Positions 1-9,329 of a stretch of 64,000 nt of DNA are shown in pieces. Each line of letters opens with the position of its first letter. The stretch's first letter is position 1. The DNA is from Acidimicrobiaceae bacterium (GTDB lineage: Bacteria > Actinomycetota > Acidimicrobiia > Acidimicrobiales > Ilumatobacteraceae), in NCBI GenBank assembly GCA_016722025.1, contig JADKGZ010000014.1, forward strand, positions 4,955-68,954, given 5' to 3'. A program made the translations under genes and the position numbers. Below the pieces are notes generated by a model. That model searched no databases. It saw nothing but the letters and a program-made list of their open reading frames with translations, and was not told the origin of the DNA.

Positions 1-712
1 CAGCTCGCCCCGCCGCGGGCGGATGGTGAAGCCGTCGAACCCGAACAGTCGGTGCACCGTGTCGCCATGAAGGCCGGCAGCGTTGACGACGAAGCGTGCG
101 CCGATCTCGCGGCCGTCTGCGGCCAGCAGCCGGGTCACCTCCGGGCCCACCACTGCGTTCGCGATCTCGAACCCGGTGAACAGGCAGCAGCCGTTGGCCA
201 CCGCCTCGGTGGCGAACGCGATGGGCGTGCTCCACGGATCGATGAGGTGCTCGCCGGGCACCAGCATCCCGCCGGTGATGCCGTCACCCAGGTGCGGTTC
301 CATCTCCCGCACGGTCGCGGGATCCACCACCTCGGCATGGTGATAGCCGTTCGCCGCCGCCTTCTTTTCCAGCGTCGGCAGGTTCGCCGCCTGCTCGTCG
401 TCCCACGCCACCAGCACCGCACCGGTCTCCTCGACCGAGATGCCCACCGTGGGGGCGTAGGCCCGCAGCAGTGCGTAGCCACGTGCCACCAGCCGCGACT
501 CGACCGACCCCGGCACCGCATCGAAGCCGGTGTGCAGGATGGCAGTGTTGGCCTTGCTGGTGCCGGCGCCCACGTCGTTGCGGGCCTCGACCAGGGCCAC
601 CGACAGGCGGTGATGGCTGAGCGCGCGCCACCGCACAGCCCACCACGCCGGCGCCGACGACGACGACGTCGAACACCGCGTCGCTGGCTGGCCGTGCAGG
701 GGTTCGGCTCAT
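1..712 (-). CDS. FAD-dependent oxidoreductase, glycerol-3-phosphate dehydrogenase-like (partial, frameshifted)
   Basis: The gene starts at 712 and runs off the window start, so its C-terminus is missing. Residues 15-24 form the FAD-binding Rossmann motif (VVVVGAGVVG). The frame then breaks near 618-628 by a one-base loss and continues as a run containing GTSKANTAILHTGFDA, typical of the GlpA/LhgO-like FAD oxidoreductases that oxidise glycerol-3-phosphate or 2-hydroxy acids. The ATG overlaps the glpK stop by one base (TGATG), so the two are translationally coupled and glycerol-3-phosphate is the likely substrate. L-2-hydroxyglutarate oxidase is the main alternative. The reading after the shift is open to base 1. 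Confidence 0.8.
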
Positions 713-2128
713 CAGTGATCCATCGTCGCGTCGGCCACGGCTCGCCAGCGGGCCAAGCGGTGCGCTGCCTCGTCGGCACTGATGGCGGGCTCGACGACGG
801 CGCTCGGCCGCCACGCGTCTGAGGGCGCCGGTAGGCCGGCGCCGAGTGCGGCGAACGCACCCACGCCCAACGCGGTGGCGTGCGGCGAGGGGTACACCTC
901 CACCGGGCACTGCAGCAGATCGGCCTGCACCTGCAACAGCGTGCGGCTGCGGGTGAGGCCACCGTCGACGCGCAGGCGAGTGAGCGGTGCGCACAGGTCG
1001 CGACCAGCGGCCTGCGCCAGCAACGCCACCTGAGCGGCGATGCCATCGATGGCGGCGCGCACCAGGTGGCCGCGCTCGGTGCCCAACGACATGCCGGTGA
1101 ACGCCGCCTTCGCATGCGGCTTCCAGTACGGCGCGGCCAGCCCGGCCAACGCCGGAACGAACGTGACCCCGGCGGCATCCGCGACACCGCCGCCCAAGTG
1201 GTCGAGGTCGGCGGGCTCGCTCATGATGCCCATGTCGATCAACCAGCTCACCGCCGCGCCAACGGTGTACACCTGGCCGTCGAGGCACCAGGTGAGCTCG
1301 TCGCCCAACCGCCAGGCGGGGCACCCGACGAGCCCGTTCGTCGAGCGGGTCGGCGTGCTGCCGGTGCAGGCCAGCATGAATGCTCCGGTGCCGTACGTGC
1401 ACTTCGCTTCCCCGGCGGTGTGGCAGCCCTCGGCGAACAGCGCCGCCTGCTGATCGACGCATGCCCCGGTGATGGGCACGTTGCCGCCGAACGTGCTGCA
1501 CTCGCCCAGCGGTTGCGCGTTGCCGACCACCGTTGGCAGATCGGCGGCGTGCAATCCGAAGATGGCACACGCCTCGTCGCTCCACGAGCCGGTCTCCAGA
1601 TCCAGCAGCAGCGTGCGCCCAGCGGTGGCCACGTCGGTGACGAAAGCTCCACACAGCCGGTGCAGCAGCCAGGTGTCGGTGGTGGTGATGGTGAGCTGCG
1701 CTGCCACTCGTTCGCGCAGCCACGCCATCTTCGGCGCCACGAAGTACGGGTCGAGCTCCAGCCCGGTGAGGTGCGCCAGCCGTGGCCCGTGGTGCGCGAG
1801 GGCATCGCAGATGCTGCTCGAGCGGCGGTCCTGCCACACGATGGCCGGGCCCTCGGGGCGGCCGGTCGCGCGATCCCACGCCATCACGGTCTCGCCCTGG
1901 TTGGCCAACCCGATCGCATGCAGCGCCGGGCGCCCGGCAGCGGCCAGCGCCTGCTCGCCGGCGGCAACGACGCTGGTCCACAGCGCGTCGGCGTCCAGTT
2001 CCACGCCTCCGTCCGCAGTGGCGTGCACGACTACCGGCACCTCTGCCAGCCCCGATCACGCTGCCGTCGTCGGCCACCACTACAGCCTTGGTGGCCGACG
2101 TGCCTTGATCGATCGCCAACACCGCCAT
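712..2128 (-). CDS. glpK: Glycerol kinase (FGGY family), one frameshift
   Basis: Phosphorylates glycerol to glycerol-3-phosphate in the cytoplasm. The N-terminus MAVLAIDQGTSATKAV is the FGGY ATP-binding motif. Further on are the glycerol-kinase-like segments IVWQDRRSSS and TYGTGAFMLA, and near the C-terminus DGGLTRSRTLLQ. About 472 aa, against roughly 500 in the family. The frame breaks at 2050-2053, where a run of four C (plus strand) has one base too many. Removing it gives VIGLAEVPVVVH and a continuous protein. A TAGTGT hexamer lies 6 nt upstream of the ATG with no Shine-Dalgarno. It forms a two-gene unit with the FAD oxidoreductase. Another FGGY sugar kinase is possible but less likely given the neighbour. 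Confidence 0.88.
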
Positions 2129-2134
2129 CCCCGC

Positions 2135-2140
2135 ACACTA
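2135..2140 (-). promoter_or_regulatory. -10 hexamer of glpK (leaderless)
   Basis: TAGTGT on the minus strand, 6 nt from the glpK ATG. No Shine-Dalgarno sequence lies between. Confidence 0.5.
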
Positions 2141-2199
2141 GGCGGCCCGCCCGCCACCACGCCGTGGCGCCCGCCGCACGACGGCGCCTGCTGCCTCCC

Positions 2200-2205
2200 T
2201 AGGAT
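2200..2205 (+). promoter_or_regulatory. -10 hexamer of the DUF2461 gene (leaderless)
   Basis: TAGGAT followed by six bases and the ATG at 2212. Transcription would start at or next to the start codon. Confidence 0.55.
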
Positions 2206-2211
2206 CCGGGC

Positions 2212-2877
2212 ATGGCGTTCACCGGCTTCCCCCACGAGGCATTCGCGTTCTACGAACGGCTCGCCGCCGACAACTCGCGCACCTTCTGGCTGGCCAACAA
2301 GGCCGTGTTCGAGGCCGCAGTGCGAACCCCGATGGTCGAGCTGACCGAGACGCTCGGTGACCACGGACCGTTCCACATCTTCCGCCCGAACCGCGACGTG
2401 CGTTTCGCCAAGGACAAGACCCCGTACAAGGACCACATGGGCGCGTACAGCGAGAGCGAGGGCGGTGCCGGCTACTACATCCACTTGGGCGCATCGGGCA
2501 TCCTCACCGGCTGCGGGTACTACGACATGGCGGCGGATCAGCTCGAACGGTTCCGCGCGGCCGTGGACGCATCGGCCACCGGCGAGGACATCGCAGCGAA
2601 GTGCGCCGCGGTCGCGAGGCAGGGCTTGCGCCTCGGCGCGATGAGCGAGCTGAAGACCGCGCCACGGGGCTACCCGAAGGACCACCCGCGCATCGAACTG
2701 CTGCGCCGCAAGGGCCTGATCGTCACCCAGGAGTGGCCGCTGGCGAAGTGGATGCACACCAAGCAGGTCGTCACGCGCATCCGCGGCGCCTGGTCGGCCG
2801 CTGATGAGGTGACGGAGTGGCTCGACACCCACGTCGGCCCCAGCACGTTGCCGCCGGGCGACGCCTACGATCGCTGA
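2212..2877 (+). CDS. DUF2461 (TIGR02453) family protein
   Basis: A 221 aa cytoplasmic protein of the DUF2461 family, whose function is not established. Diagnostic features are the N-terminal FTGFPHEAFAFYERLAADNS segment, the RPNRDVRFAKDKTPYKDHMG motif around residues 60-80 and the later SELKTAPRGYPKDHPR segment. Length is normal for the family. It is divergent from glpK across 83 bp and convergent with the HerA-like gene. The ATG is fixed by the TAGGAT hexamer 6 nt upstream. No catalytic residues can be assigned. Confidence 0.85.
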   Translation: MAFTGFPHEAFAFYERLAADNSRTFWLANKAVFEAAVRTPMVELTETLGDHGPFHIFRPNRDVRFAKDKTPYKDHMGAYSESEGGAGYYIHLGASGILTGCGYYDMAADQLERFRAAVDASATGEDIAAKCAAVARQGLRLGAMSELKTAPRGYPKDHPRIELLRRKGLIVTQEWPLAKWMHTKQVVTRIRGAWSAADEVTEWLDTHVGPSTLPPGDAYDR

Positions 2878-3144
2878 GCCGCCGCCCGACATCGGGCACG
2901 CCCGACCCGGTGCCGATCACCTGAGGCGGGGTCCTCGCTGCGGTACGGATGTGTTCATCTCGTGGCACGGAAACTCCGGTTGGCACCCCCCGCAACCACA
3001 GATGCCGTTGCCGTCGAGCGAGTCCACACTGGCGGTCGGAACGGGAGGGCTGAAGCCCACCACCCAGCGCAGTCGGTGCGCACCGGTGCGGCACCCACGC
3101 CCGTGAGTCCGGCGAACCAAGCCCGCCTGCGGGTCGATTCCCGA

Positions 3145-5577
3145 TCAGGCGACGGGGATCCAGACCAGGCAGAGCTGAGTGACCTTCACGTCGCTCTTCT
3201 CCAGCGGGATGGGCACGGTGGTGATGTCCTTCGCCACGTTCATCCACTTCGCGTCGATGTCGGTGACCTCCTGCGCGAGGTCGGCTGCGAGGTCTTCCAT
3301 CTGCTGGTGCAGCAGCTGGATCTTGTTCTCGGCAGCGTCGAGCCGTTCGCCGGAGGCAGCGGTGCGGCCGCGCTTGCCGGCGGCGGTGCCGGCCTTGCCG
3401 AACACCGAACCGAGCATGCCGCCGCGCGACTTGCGACCGCCGAACAGGTCGCCGAGGATGGACCCGGCAGTCGAGAACAGCTCGTCGTTCCGGCGACCCT
3501 TCTGCTCGGCCTCCAGCACGTCGGCGCGATCCTCCGCCGCCTGCAGTTGGGTGTGCAGCGAGGTGACCTTGGCCTGGTACTTGTCGCGCAGCTTGGCGGT
3601 GTCGGCATCGCCCTTCGCGTCGGCCGCCTGGTAGCAGCGCTGGTAGAACGCGTCGGCGGTCTCGCCGGGGCGGCTGTAGAGCTTGAGCTGCTTGTTGACC
3701 TGCAGCTCGATGCTGCGGCTGCGCACCAGATGGTCGATGAGGTCGCGCTCGACGCCGGTCCAGAACGTCTTGTTCTTCAGCGGAGCCCTGGTGAGCTGGT
3801 ACGTGATGCTGGGTGGCACTTCCACCCGCAGGTCGCGGTCGTCGTAGTCGACGGCGACAGCGCGCGACGGATCGACCTGCTCGCCCACCGGGAACAGCAC
3901 GGCTTCGTACTCCTCGTCGTGGATCAGGTCGGCCTTGTCGTCGTCGTAGCGCAGCGCCAAGCGGGCCACGACGGCCGGCTGGAAGCGAGTGCCACGCGGG
4001 TCGCCGCCCACGGCCGTGAGCCATGGCGCGGCGACGTCGGCCCACCGGATGGCGACGCCCGACGCGACTTCCTGCATCACCGGCGATTCATCGGCGGCCA
4101 GAGCGCCGGCGGGCGCGGGGGCGATGGTGGCGGCGGGGCCCGATGGTGGCGGCAAGGGGGCGGCCGCAGGGGCGGCGTCGGCGGCCGCGGCGGGGGAGCC
4201 CTTCTGGCCGGCCATCAGCACTGCGATCTGGTCGCGCGTGAGCGGGCCGCGCAGGTAGCTCATCGCCCAGCGGGTGGTGAACACCTCCGGTTGGTCCTTG
4301 CCCGCTCGACGGAGCACGAACTCGCGCTTGGCGAGCCCGCTGATGGTGTCGCCGATCGCCCCCACATCGACTCCGCCGGCAGCGGCACTCATGCCATCGA
4401 GCAGGCGCTGCTTGTCGCGGTCGGTCTGCAAGCGACCGATCATCCACGTGCCGGCGTTCGACAGCGCCTTGTAGTCCACGTCGACCGGGTTCTGCGTGCT
4501 GAGCACCACACCGACGCCGAAGGCCCGCGCCTGCTTCATCAGCGTCATGATCGGCTTCTTCGTGGGGGGCATGGCAGTGGGTGGCAGGTAACCGGCCACC
4601 TCGTCCATGTACAGCAGCGCGCGCAGATCGGTGGTGCCGCTCTGCTTGCGCATCCACGTGACCAGCTTCGACAGGATGAGCGTGGTGACGAACTGCCGCT
4701 CCTGGTCGCTGAGGTGTGCCGTGGTGACGATGGCGCATCGCGGCTTGCCGTCGGGCGAGTGCAGCATCGTGTCGAGGTCGAGCGGCGGCCCGTTCATCCA
4801 CGCGCTGAACGATGGCGACGCGAGCAGGCCGTTGAGCCGCATCGCGAACGCCGTGCGGTCCTTGGGCGGGAAGAACTGATCGAGCTCGAACACACCCAGC
4901 TTGCGGATGGGCGGGTTCATGACCATGCCGACCAACGTGGGCAGGTCCAGGTCGCGGCCGGCGTTCCACTCGTGGTGGATCAGGTTGCTGAGCAGGATGT
5001 GCTCGCGGCTGCTCAGGGGGTCGGCCTCGATGTCGACCAGGCTGAGCAAGCCCGACACGAAGCCTTCGATCTCGTCGCCCACGATCTCGGGGTCGGCGCC
5101 GGCAGTGGGTGCCCGCAGCGAGCCGATGATGTCGAGCCCCACGCCGGCGTTCGAGCCCGGTGTGTAGATCGTGAACTCGGCTCGTGCGCGCAACGCTGCG
5201 ATGCGATCCGGGCCGAGGCCCCAGCCGGCCAGGCCGTCGGTCCATGCCTTCGCCTGCGCGGCTGCGAACTCGGGCACGGTGGCGCCCGCCTTGCCGGCAT
5301 CGCCTTCGTTGACCCACGGCTCGAAGTCGATCGCGGCGAGCGCGGGGAACGTGAGGCACAGGTTGGTGAGATCGCCCTTCGGGTCGATCAGCAGCGTCGG
5401 CACGCCCGCCGACAACGCCTCCTCGATGAGCACGATGCCCAGGCCGGTCTTTCCCGACCCGGTCATGCCCACGATCACGCCGTGCGTGGTGAAGTCGCCG
5501 CTGGGCAGCAGCACGTTCTTGTCCGTGCGCGAGTGCTGAGCAGGATCGATCAACCCGCCGAGAAACAGTTCAGCCAT
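3145..5577 (-). CDS. HerA/FtsK-like ATPase (helicase HerA-like, DUF853-type)
   Basis: An 810 aa P-loop ATPase of the HerA-FtsK superfamily. Walker A is VGMTGSGKTGLG near residue 40 and Walker B-like acidic residues lie in ALLYMDEVAGYLPP near residue 340. A long charged C-terminal part (residues about 640-760) has heptad-rich coiled-coil character. The MAELFLGG start at 5577 is preferred over the upstream ATG at 5637 because a TACCGT hexamer sits 8 nt before it. HerA-like ATPases translocate DNA; those paired with a NurA nuclease act in end resection, but no nurA is nearby. Its substrate is therefore unknown. It lies downstream of the SufR-like gene, 105 bp away. Confidence 0.8.
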   Translation of the reverse strand: MAELFLGGLIDPAQHSRTDKNVLLPSGDFTTHGVIVGMTGSGKTGLGIVLIEEALSAGVPTLLIDPKGDLTNLCLTFPALAAIDFEPWVNEGDAGKAGATVPEFAAAQAKAWTDGLAGWGLGPDRIAALRARAEFTIYTPGSNAGVGLDIIGSLRAPTAGADPEIVGDEIEGFVSGLLSLVDIEADPLSSREHILLSNLIHHEWNAGRDLDLPTLVGMVMNPPIRKLGVFELDQFFPPKDRTAFAMRLNGLLASPSFSAWMNGPPLDLDTMLHSPDGKPRCAIVTTAHLSDQERQFVTTLILSKLVTWMRKQSGTTDLRALLYMDEVAGYLPPTAMPPTKKPIMTLMKQARAFGVGVVLSTQNPVDVDYKALSNAGTWMIGRLQTDRDKQRLLDGMSAAAGGVDVGAIGDTISGLAKREFVLRRAGKDQPEVFTTRWAMSYLRGPLTRDQIAVLMAGQKGSPAAAADAAPAAAPLPPPSGPAATIAPAPAGALAADESPVMQEVASGVAIRWADVAAPWLTAVGGDPRGTRFQPAVVARLALRYDDDKADLIHDEEYEAVLFPVGEQVDPSRAVAVDYDDRDLRVEVPPSITYQLTRAPLKNKTFWTGVERDLIDHLVRSRSIELQVNKQLKLYSRPGETADAFYQRCYQAADAKGDADTAKLRDKYQAKVTSLHTQLQAAEDRADVLEAEQKGRRNDELFSTAGSILGDLFGGRKSRGGMLGSVFGKAGTAAGKRGRTAASGERLDAAENKIQLLHQQMEDLAADLAQEVTDIDAKWMNVAKDITTVPIPLEKSDVKVTQLCLVWIPVA

Positions 5578-5585
5578 AGCTCGCC

Positions 5586-5591
5586 ACGGTA
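5586..5591 (-). promoter_or_regulatory. -10 hexamer of the HerA-like gene
   Basis: TACCGT on the minus strand, 8 nt before the ATG at 5577. It supports this start over the ATG at 5637. Confidence 0.5.
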
Positions 5592-5682
5592 GCGGCCCCT
5601 CCCCCCGAGCTTTACGTACAGGCTGTCGGCCGCTCACCTGGGGCTGTGAGTCCGGGTTCTTGACACAACCGGAGTTGAACTG

Positions 5683-6327
5683 CTATCGCAGGGTGACGCG
5701 GTACGAGCAACGCTGGCCACCGTCGAGCAGGTGCTGCTCGCGGGCCACCGTGACATCGGGCCCGAGCGCCTTCTGGAACAGGTCGAGCTCGGCACTGCAC
5801 AGGCCGGCGCACGAGTCGGCCGCACCTTGGATGGGGCAGTGGTGCTCGACCAGCGTGATGTGGCCATCGCCCTCGACGGCCTCGGCGAGGTAGCCCTCGG
5901 CGCTGCGCAGCTCGGCGATGCGGTGCACTCGCTCGGACATGTTGGTGGCGCCGTCGAGCACGCCGCGATAGTTGGCCAACTGGCGCTCGGCGCGAGTGCG
6001 CACGACTGCCTCGAGCGCCTCCTCGCCGAGGGCGCTGCGGATGGAGGCGATGAGCTCGACAGTGAGATCGCTGTGCCGGTCGGCGAACAACGAACTGGCC
6101 GATGCCGCGAGGCGCCAGTGCACCGGAGGCCTGCCGCGCCCGCTGCTGGGGGCAACTACCCGCTCGACGAGCTCGGCGCCCTCGAGCGCCTCGAGGTGCT
6201 GACGGATTGCAGTGTCGGTGAGGCCGAACTCGGCCGCCAGCTCAGGGGCGGTGGAGGTGTCGGCCCGCTTCAGACGCTCGATGATCCGCCGCTTGGCGCC
6301 GGAAAGATCGTTGGCGGCCTCGGACAT
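5683..6327 (-). CDS. SufR-like Fe-S sensing transcriptional regulator (ArsR-type HTH)
   Basis: 214 aa. Residues 12-70 form a winged helix-turn-helix (APELAAEFGLTDTAIRQHL, then the wing VVAPSSGRGRPPVHW). The C-terminal domain carries four cysteines, C164, C173, C177 and C207, in the arrangement HHCPI, SCAGLC and QRCSY. SufR-family repressors use such cysteines to bind a [4Fe-4S] cluster. SufR normally controls sufBCDS, which is absent here. Instead the gene faces a pair of PLP-dependent enzymes across 84 bp. A TAGGAT hexamer lies 6 nt upstream of its ATG. The family call is strong; the targets are inferred from position. Confidence 0.82.
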   Translation of the reverse strand: MSEAANDLSGAKRRIIERLKRADTSTAPELAAEFGLTDTAIRQHLEALEGAELVERVVAPSSGRGRPPVHWRLAASASSLFADRHSDLTVELIASIRSALGEEALEAVVRTRAERQLANYRGVLDGATNMSERVHRIAELRSAEGYLAEAVEGDGHITLVEHHCPIQGAADSCAGLCSAELDLFQKALGPDVTVAREQHLLDGGQRCSYRVTLR

Positions 6328-6333
6328 CGCGCC

Positions 6334-6339
6334 ATCCTA
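6334..6339 (-). promoter_or_regulatory. -10 hexamer of the SufR-like gene (leaderless)
   Basis: TAGGAT on the minus strand, exactly 6 nt before the ATG at 6327. Confidence 0.55.
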
Positions 6340-6394
6340 CCGATGGCTGTTCCGCGACCTCATCGCAACCGGTCTGCGCGAAACCCCTCCGGGT

Positions 6395-6409
6395 TTGACA
6401 AAATGTTAA
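6395..6409. promoter_or_regulatory. Candidate operator dyad between the SufR-like regulator and the PLP genes
   Basis: The imperfect inverted repeat TTGACA-AAA-TGTTAA ends two bases before the ATG at 6412. A repressor bound here would block initiation of the PLP gene. The SufR-like neighbour is the obvious candidate. The TTGACA is too close to the start codon to serve as its -35 box. Confidence 0.4.
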
Positions 6410-6411
6410 CC

Positions 6412-7938
6412 ATGACCGTTTCCGCCGGCACCGACGCCATCGCTCACGCACTCGAGAACCAGTTCGGCCTGGCCGATCGCGTGGTCGACGCGGCTGCATT
6501 GGCGAACAGCGCGGCGCGCTTCAAGGAACGTCGCATCACACTGCCCACGTTCGCGCAACTGGCGGATCCGTCGTCGTTCGATGCAGCAGTCGTCGGCGAT
6601 GCCGACAAGAACGGCCCCGACGCACGCAACCTGTGGCGAGTGCACTGGTACAACGACATGGCCGGCAACCGCGTCGGCGTGCCCGACCACGTCGTGCTGC
6701 CCAGTTCGCTCACCGGCGTGGAGAGCCCGATCATCGTGGTGTTCGGCGATCGCTTCCCGATGATCACGGCTCACAAGGTGCTGGCCGCGTACGCCTGCCT
6801 CGCCCCGCGCATCGTCACCGGCCAGTTCGACCCCACTCGCCACCGCGCGATCTGGCCGAGCACCGGCAACTACGCCCGCGGCGGCATCGCCATCAGCCGC
6901 ATCATGGCGTCGCGCGGTGTCGCCATCCTGCCGGCCGGCATGAGCCAAGAGCGGTTCGACTGGCTCGACAAGTGGTGCGAGAACCCGAAGGACGACGTCA
7001 TCCGCACGGTCGGCACGGAGAGCAACGTGAAGGAGATCTACGACGCGTGCAACGAACTGGCCAAGGACCCCGGCAACTTCGTGCTCAACCAGTTCTGCGA
7101 GTTCGGCAACCACCTCGGCCACTACGAGGTCACCGGTCGCGCCCTGGGCCACGCGTTCGAAGCCGCCCGCGCGGCGTCGGGCCGCGATCTGCGGCTGGCG
7201 GCGTTCACCAGCGCCACCGGCTCGGCGGGCACCATCGCCGCCGGCGACCGGCTGAAGCAGGAGTACGGCACTCGCATCGTGGCCGTCGAGGCGCTCGAGT
7301 GCCCCACCATGCTGGAGAACGGGTTCGGTGAGCACAACATCCAAGGCATCGGCGACAAGCACATCCCGCTCATCCACAACGTGATGAACACCGATGTGGT
7401 GGTCGCCGTCAGCGACCAGGCAACGGACCAGCTGTATGCGATGTTCAACAGCGACGACGGGCTCGGCTACCTGGCCGACCGGCGCCATGTGCCGCGCCAG
7501 ATCCTCGACACGCTGCAGCACTTCGGCCTCTCCTCGATCTGCAACGTGCTCGCGGCCATCAGCACCGCCAAGGTGCTCGGCCTCGGCGCCGACGATGCGA
7601 TCGTCACCGTCGCCACCGACGGCGCGGCCCTGTACCCCAGCGAGTACACCAAGATCACGGCCCGCGACTTCGGCAACGGGTTCACCAACCTCGATGCCGC
7701 GCAGGTGTGGGGCGAGCACCTGGCCAACGTGCCCACCGCACACACGCTCGAGCTCACCGAGCGCGAGCGCAACCGCATCTTCAACCTCGGCTACTACACG
7801 TGGGTCGAGCAGCAGGGCACGCCGTTCGAGCTGTTCGAGGCCCGCCGCCACCAGCCGTTCTGGCATGGCCTGCGCCGCCTGCTGCCCGTGTGGGACGACA
7901 TGATCACCGAGTTCAACGACCGCGTCGCTGCGGGCTGA
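6412..7938 (+). CDS. PLP-dependent fold-type II enzyme, cysteine synthase-like (long form)
   Basis: 508 aa, clearly longer than the 300-aa O-acetylserine sulfhydrylases. The PLP lysine is probably in MITAHKVLAA, the asparagine loop is in PSTGNYARGG, and the glycine-rich phosphate loop is ATGSAGTIAAGDRLK. The reaction is not identifiable from sequence. It belongs to the Trp-synthase-beta superfamily, so a beta-elimination or replacement on an amino acid is expected. The start at 6412 is chosen; an in-frame ATG at 6403 is possible. The next gene begins 2-8 bp after its stop, so the two are co-transcribed, and the SufR-like regulator is divergent. Confidence 0.75.
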   Translation: MTVSAGTDAIAHALENQFGLADRVVDAAALANSAARFKERRITLPTFAQLADPSSFDAAVVGDADKNGPDARNLWRVHWYNDMAGNRVGVPDHVVLPSSLTGVESPIIVVFGDRFPMITAHKVLAAYACLAPRIVTGQFDPTRHRAIWPSTGNYARGGIAISRIMASRGVAILPAGMSQERFDWLDKWCENPKDDVIRTVGTESNVKEIYDACNELAKDPGNFVLNQFCEFGNHLGHYEVTGRALGHAFEAARAASGRDLRLAAFTSATGSAGTIAAGDRLKQEYGTRIVAVEALECPTMLENGFGEHNIQGIGDKHIPLIHNVMNTDVVVAVSDQATDQLYAMFNSDDGLGYLADRRHVPRQILDTLQHFGLSSICNVLAAISTAKVLGLGADDAIVTVATDGAALYPSEYTKITARDFGNGFTNLDAAQVWGEHLANVPTAHTLELTERERNRIFNLGYYTWVEQQGTPFELFEARRHQPFWHGLRRLLPVWDDMITEFNDRVAAG

Positions 7939-7946
7939 CGGTGGTG

Positions 7947-9254
7947 ATGGATCGGCCGCTCGTGGCGGGTTGGCAGTGCGTCGTGTGTGGTGCATCCGTC
8001 GACATCGCGCAACCGTTCACTTGGCGTTGCCCCAACGCCACCGAGACCGACCGGCGCCACGCCATGCAGTTGGTGCAGGGCGTCGCGCCGCTGCTGTCCA
8101 CCGGCGAGCCCAACCCCTTCCTCGCCTTTCGCCGCTACCTCGCATGGGACGGCTTCGTTGCGGCGCACGGCCTCACCCCCGCCTCCCGCCACGCGATGGT
8201 GGCCGAGCTCGACACGCTGGTCGCGTCGGTCGCCGGCACCGGATTCGTGACCACGCCGTTCGAGCGTGCCGACAGCCTCAGCGAGGCGCTCGGCTTCGGC
8301 GCCGATGGTGGCGTCTGGGTGAAGGACGAGACGCACAACGTCGCCGGCAGCCACAAGGCTCGCCACCTGTTCACCATTCTGTTGCACCTGCGGGCTGCCG
8401 AGCAGCTCGGCCTTGCTCGCTGGGCGACGCGCCCACCGCTCGCGATCGCGTCCTGCGGCAATGCGGCCCTGGCGGCGGCCACTCTCGCCGCAGCGGTGTC
8501 GTGGCCCATCCGTGTCTTCGTGCCGGTTGGCGCCAACCCGGCCGTGGTTGCTCGGCTCCACTCCTTGGACGCACATGTGGTGGAGTGCCCGCGGTTGCCG
8601 GCCGACCCACCTGGCGATCCTTGTGTGCATCGGTTCCGAGAGGCTGTGGCGCAGGGGGCTGTTCCGTTCAGCGTGCAGGGCCCGGAGAACGCGTGGTGCC
8701 TCGATGGCGGGCGCACCATCGGTTGGGAGATTGCGTTGCAGGCCGGCGAGCAGATCTCCGACGAGGTGTCACGCCGCCCTCTCGACCGCTTGTTCGTGCA
8801 GGTGGGCGGCGGAGCCTTCGCCGCCTCCGTCGCCGCCGGCTATCGGATGAGCGGCGCCACTCCTTCGCTGCACGCGGTGCAGACCGAGGCGTGCGCGCCG
8901 CTGCTGCGAGCGTGGGACCGATCGTCATCGCTCGGTGGCGCGGGGCAGGCAGCCGCGCACTGGAGCGAGTGCATGTGGCCATGGGAGCACGTCGGCAACT
9001 CGGCAGCGGATGGGATCCTCGACGACGAGACGTACGACTGGCTCCCGGTGCTGGGCGCCATGGCCGAGAGTCACGGCTCGCCAGTGGTGGTGAGCGAAGC
9101 CCACGTGCTGCAGGCCAATGATCTCGGCTGCCGGACCACCGGCATCGACGCCAGTCACACCGGCACCGCCGGCCTGGCGGGCCTGCTGGCCGTTCGCGAC
9201 GAGGTGCGCGCCGACGAACGGGTGGCGGTGATCTTCAGCGGCATCCGTCGCTGA
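7947..9254 (+). CDS. PLP-dependent fold-type II enzyme, threonine synthase-like
   Basis: 435 aa. Residues 9-29 hold a small cysteine motif (WQCVVCG then WRCPN), like the N-terminal zinc ribbon of many threonine synthases. The PLP lysine is in VAGSHKARHLF, the asparagine loop is in ASCGNAALAA, and the phosphate loop is VQVGGGAFAAS. In-frame GTG codons at 7941 and 7944 are alternative starts that would nearly abut the upstream stop. It is a distant paralogue of the preceding gene and probably acts with it. Threonine synthase, diaminopropionate ammonia-lyase or a desulfhydrase activity are all possible. Confidence 0.72.
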   Translation: MDRPLVAGWQCVVCGASVDIAQPFTWRCPNATETDRRHAMQLVQGVAPLLSTGEPNPFLAFRRYLAWDGFVAAHGLTPASRHAMVAELDTLVASVAGTGFVTTPFERADSLSEALGFGADGGVWVKDETHNVAGSHKARHLFTILLHLRAAEQLGLARWATRPPLAIASCGNAALAAATLAAAVSWPIRVFVPVGANPAVVARLHSLDAHVVECPRLPADPPGDPCVHRFREAVAQGAVPFSVQGPENAWCLDGGRTIGWEIALQAGEQISDEVSRRPLDRLFVQVGGGAFAASVAAGYRMSGATPSLHAVQTEACAPLLRAWDRSSSLGGAGQAAAHWSECMWPWEHVGNSAADGILDDETYDWLPVLGAMAESHGSPVVVSEAHVLQANDLGCRTTGIDASHTGTAGLAGLLAVRDEVRADERVAVIFSGIRR

Positions 9255-9262
9255 ACCGGCCG

Positions 9263-9282
9263 GCGACGCCATCGGGCGTTGC
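9263..9282. terminator. Hairpin between convergent genes
   Basis: GCGACGCC-ATCG-GGCGTTGC, an 8-bp stem with one G-U pair and a 4-nt loop. It lies between the convergent PLP and carbonic anhydrase genes. No U tract is visible. Confidence 0.4.
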
Positions 9283-9329
9283 GCCTGTGCACTCGAGCTC
9301 GACTTGGCGAGCGGGAGCGCGCACACGCG

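Noticed and set aside
3127..3152. tRNA T-arm-like sequence (GGGTCGATTCCC)
   Set aside because: No acceptor, D or anticodon stems can be built around it. It overlaps the stop of the HerA-like gene.
6395..6400. TTGACA as the -35 box of the PLP gene
   Set aside because: It lies only 12 nt before the ATG, so the transcript would begin inside the gene. It fits better as one arm of an operator dyad.
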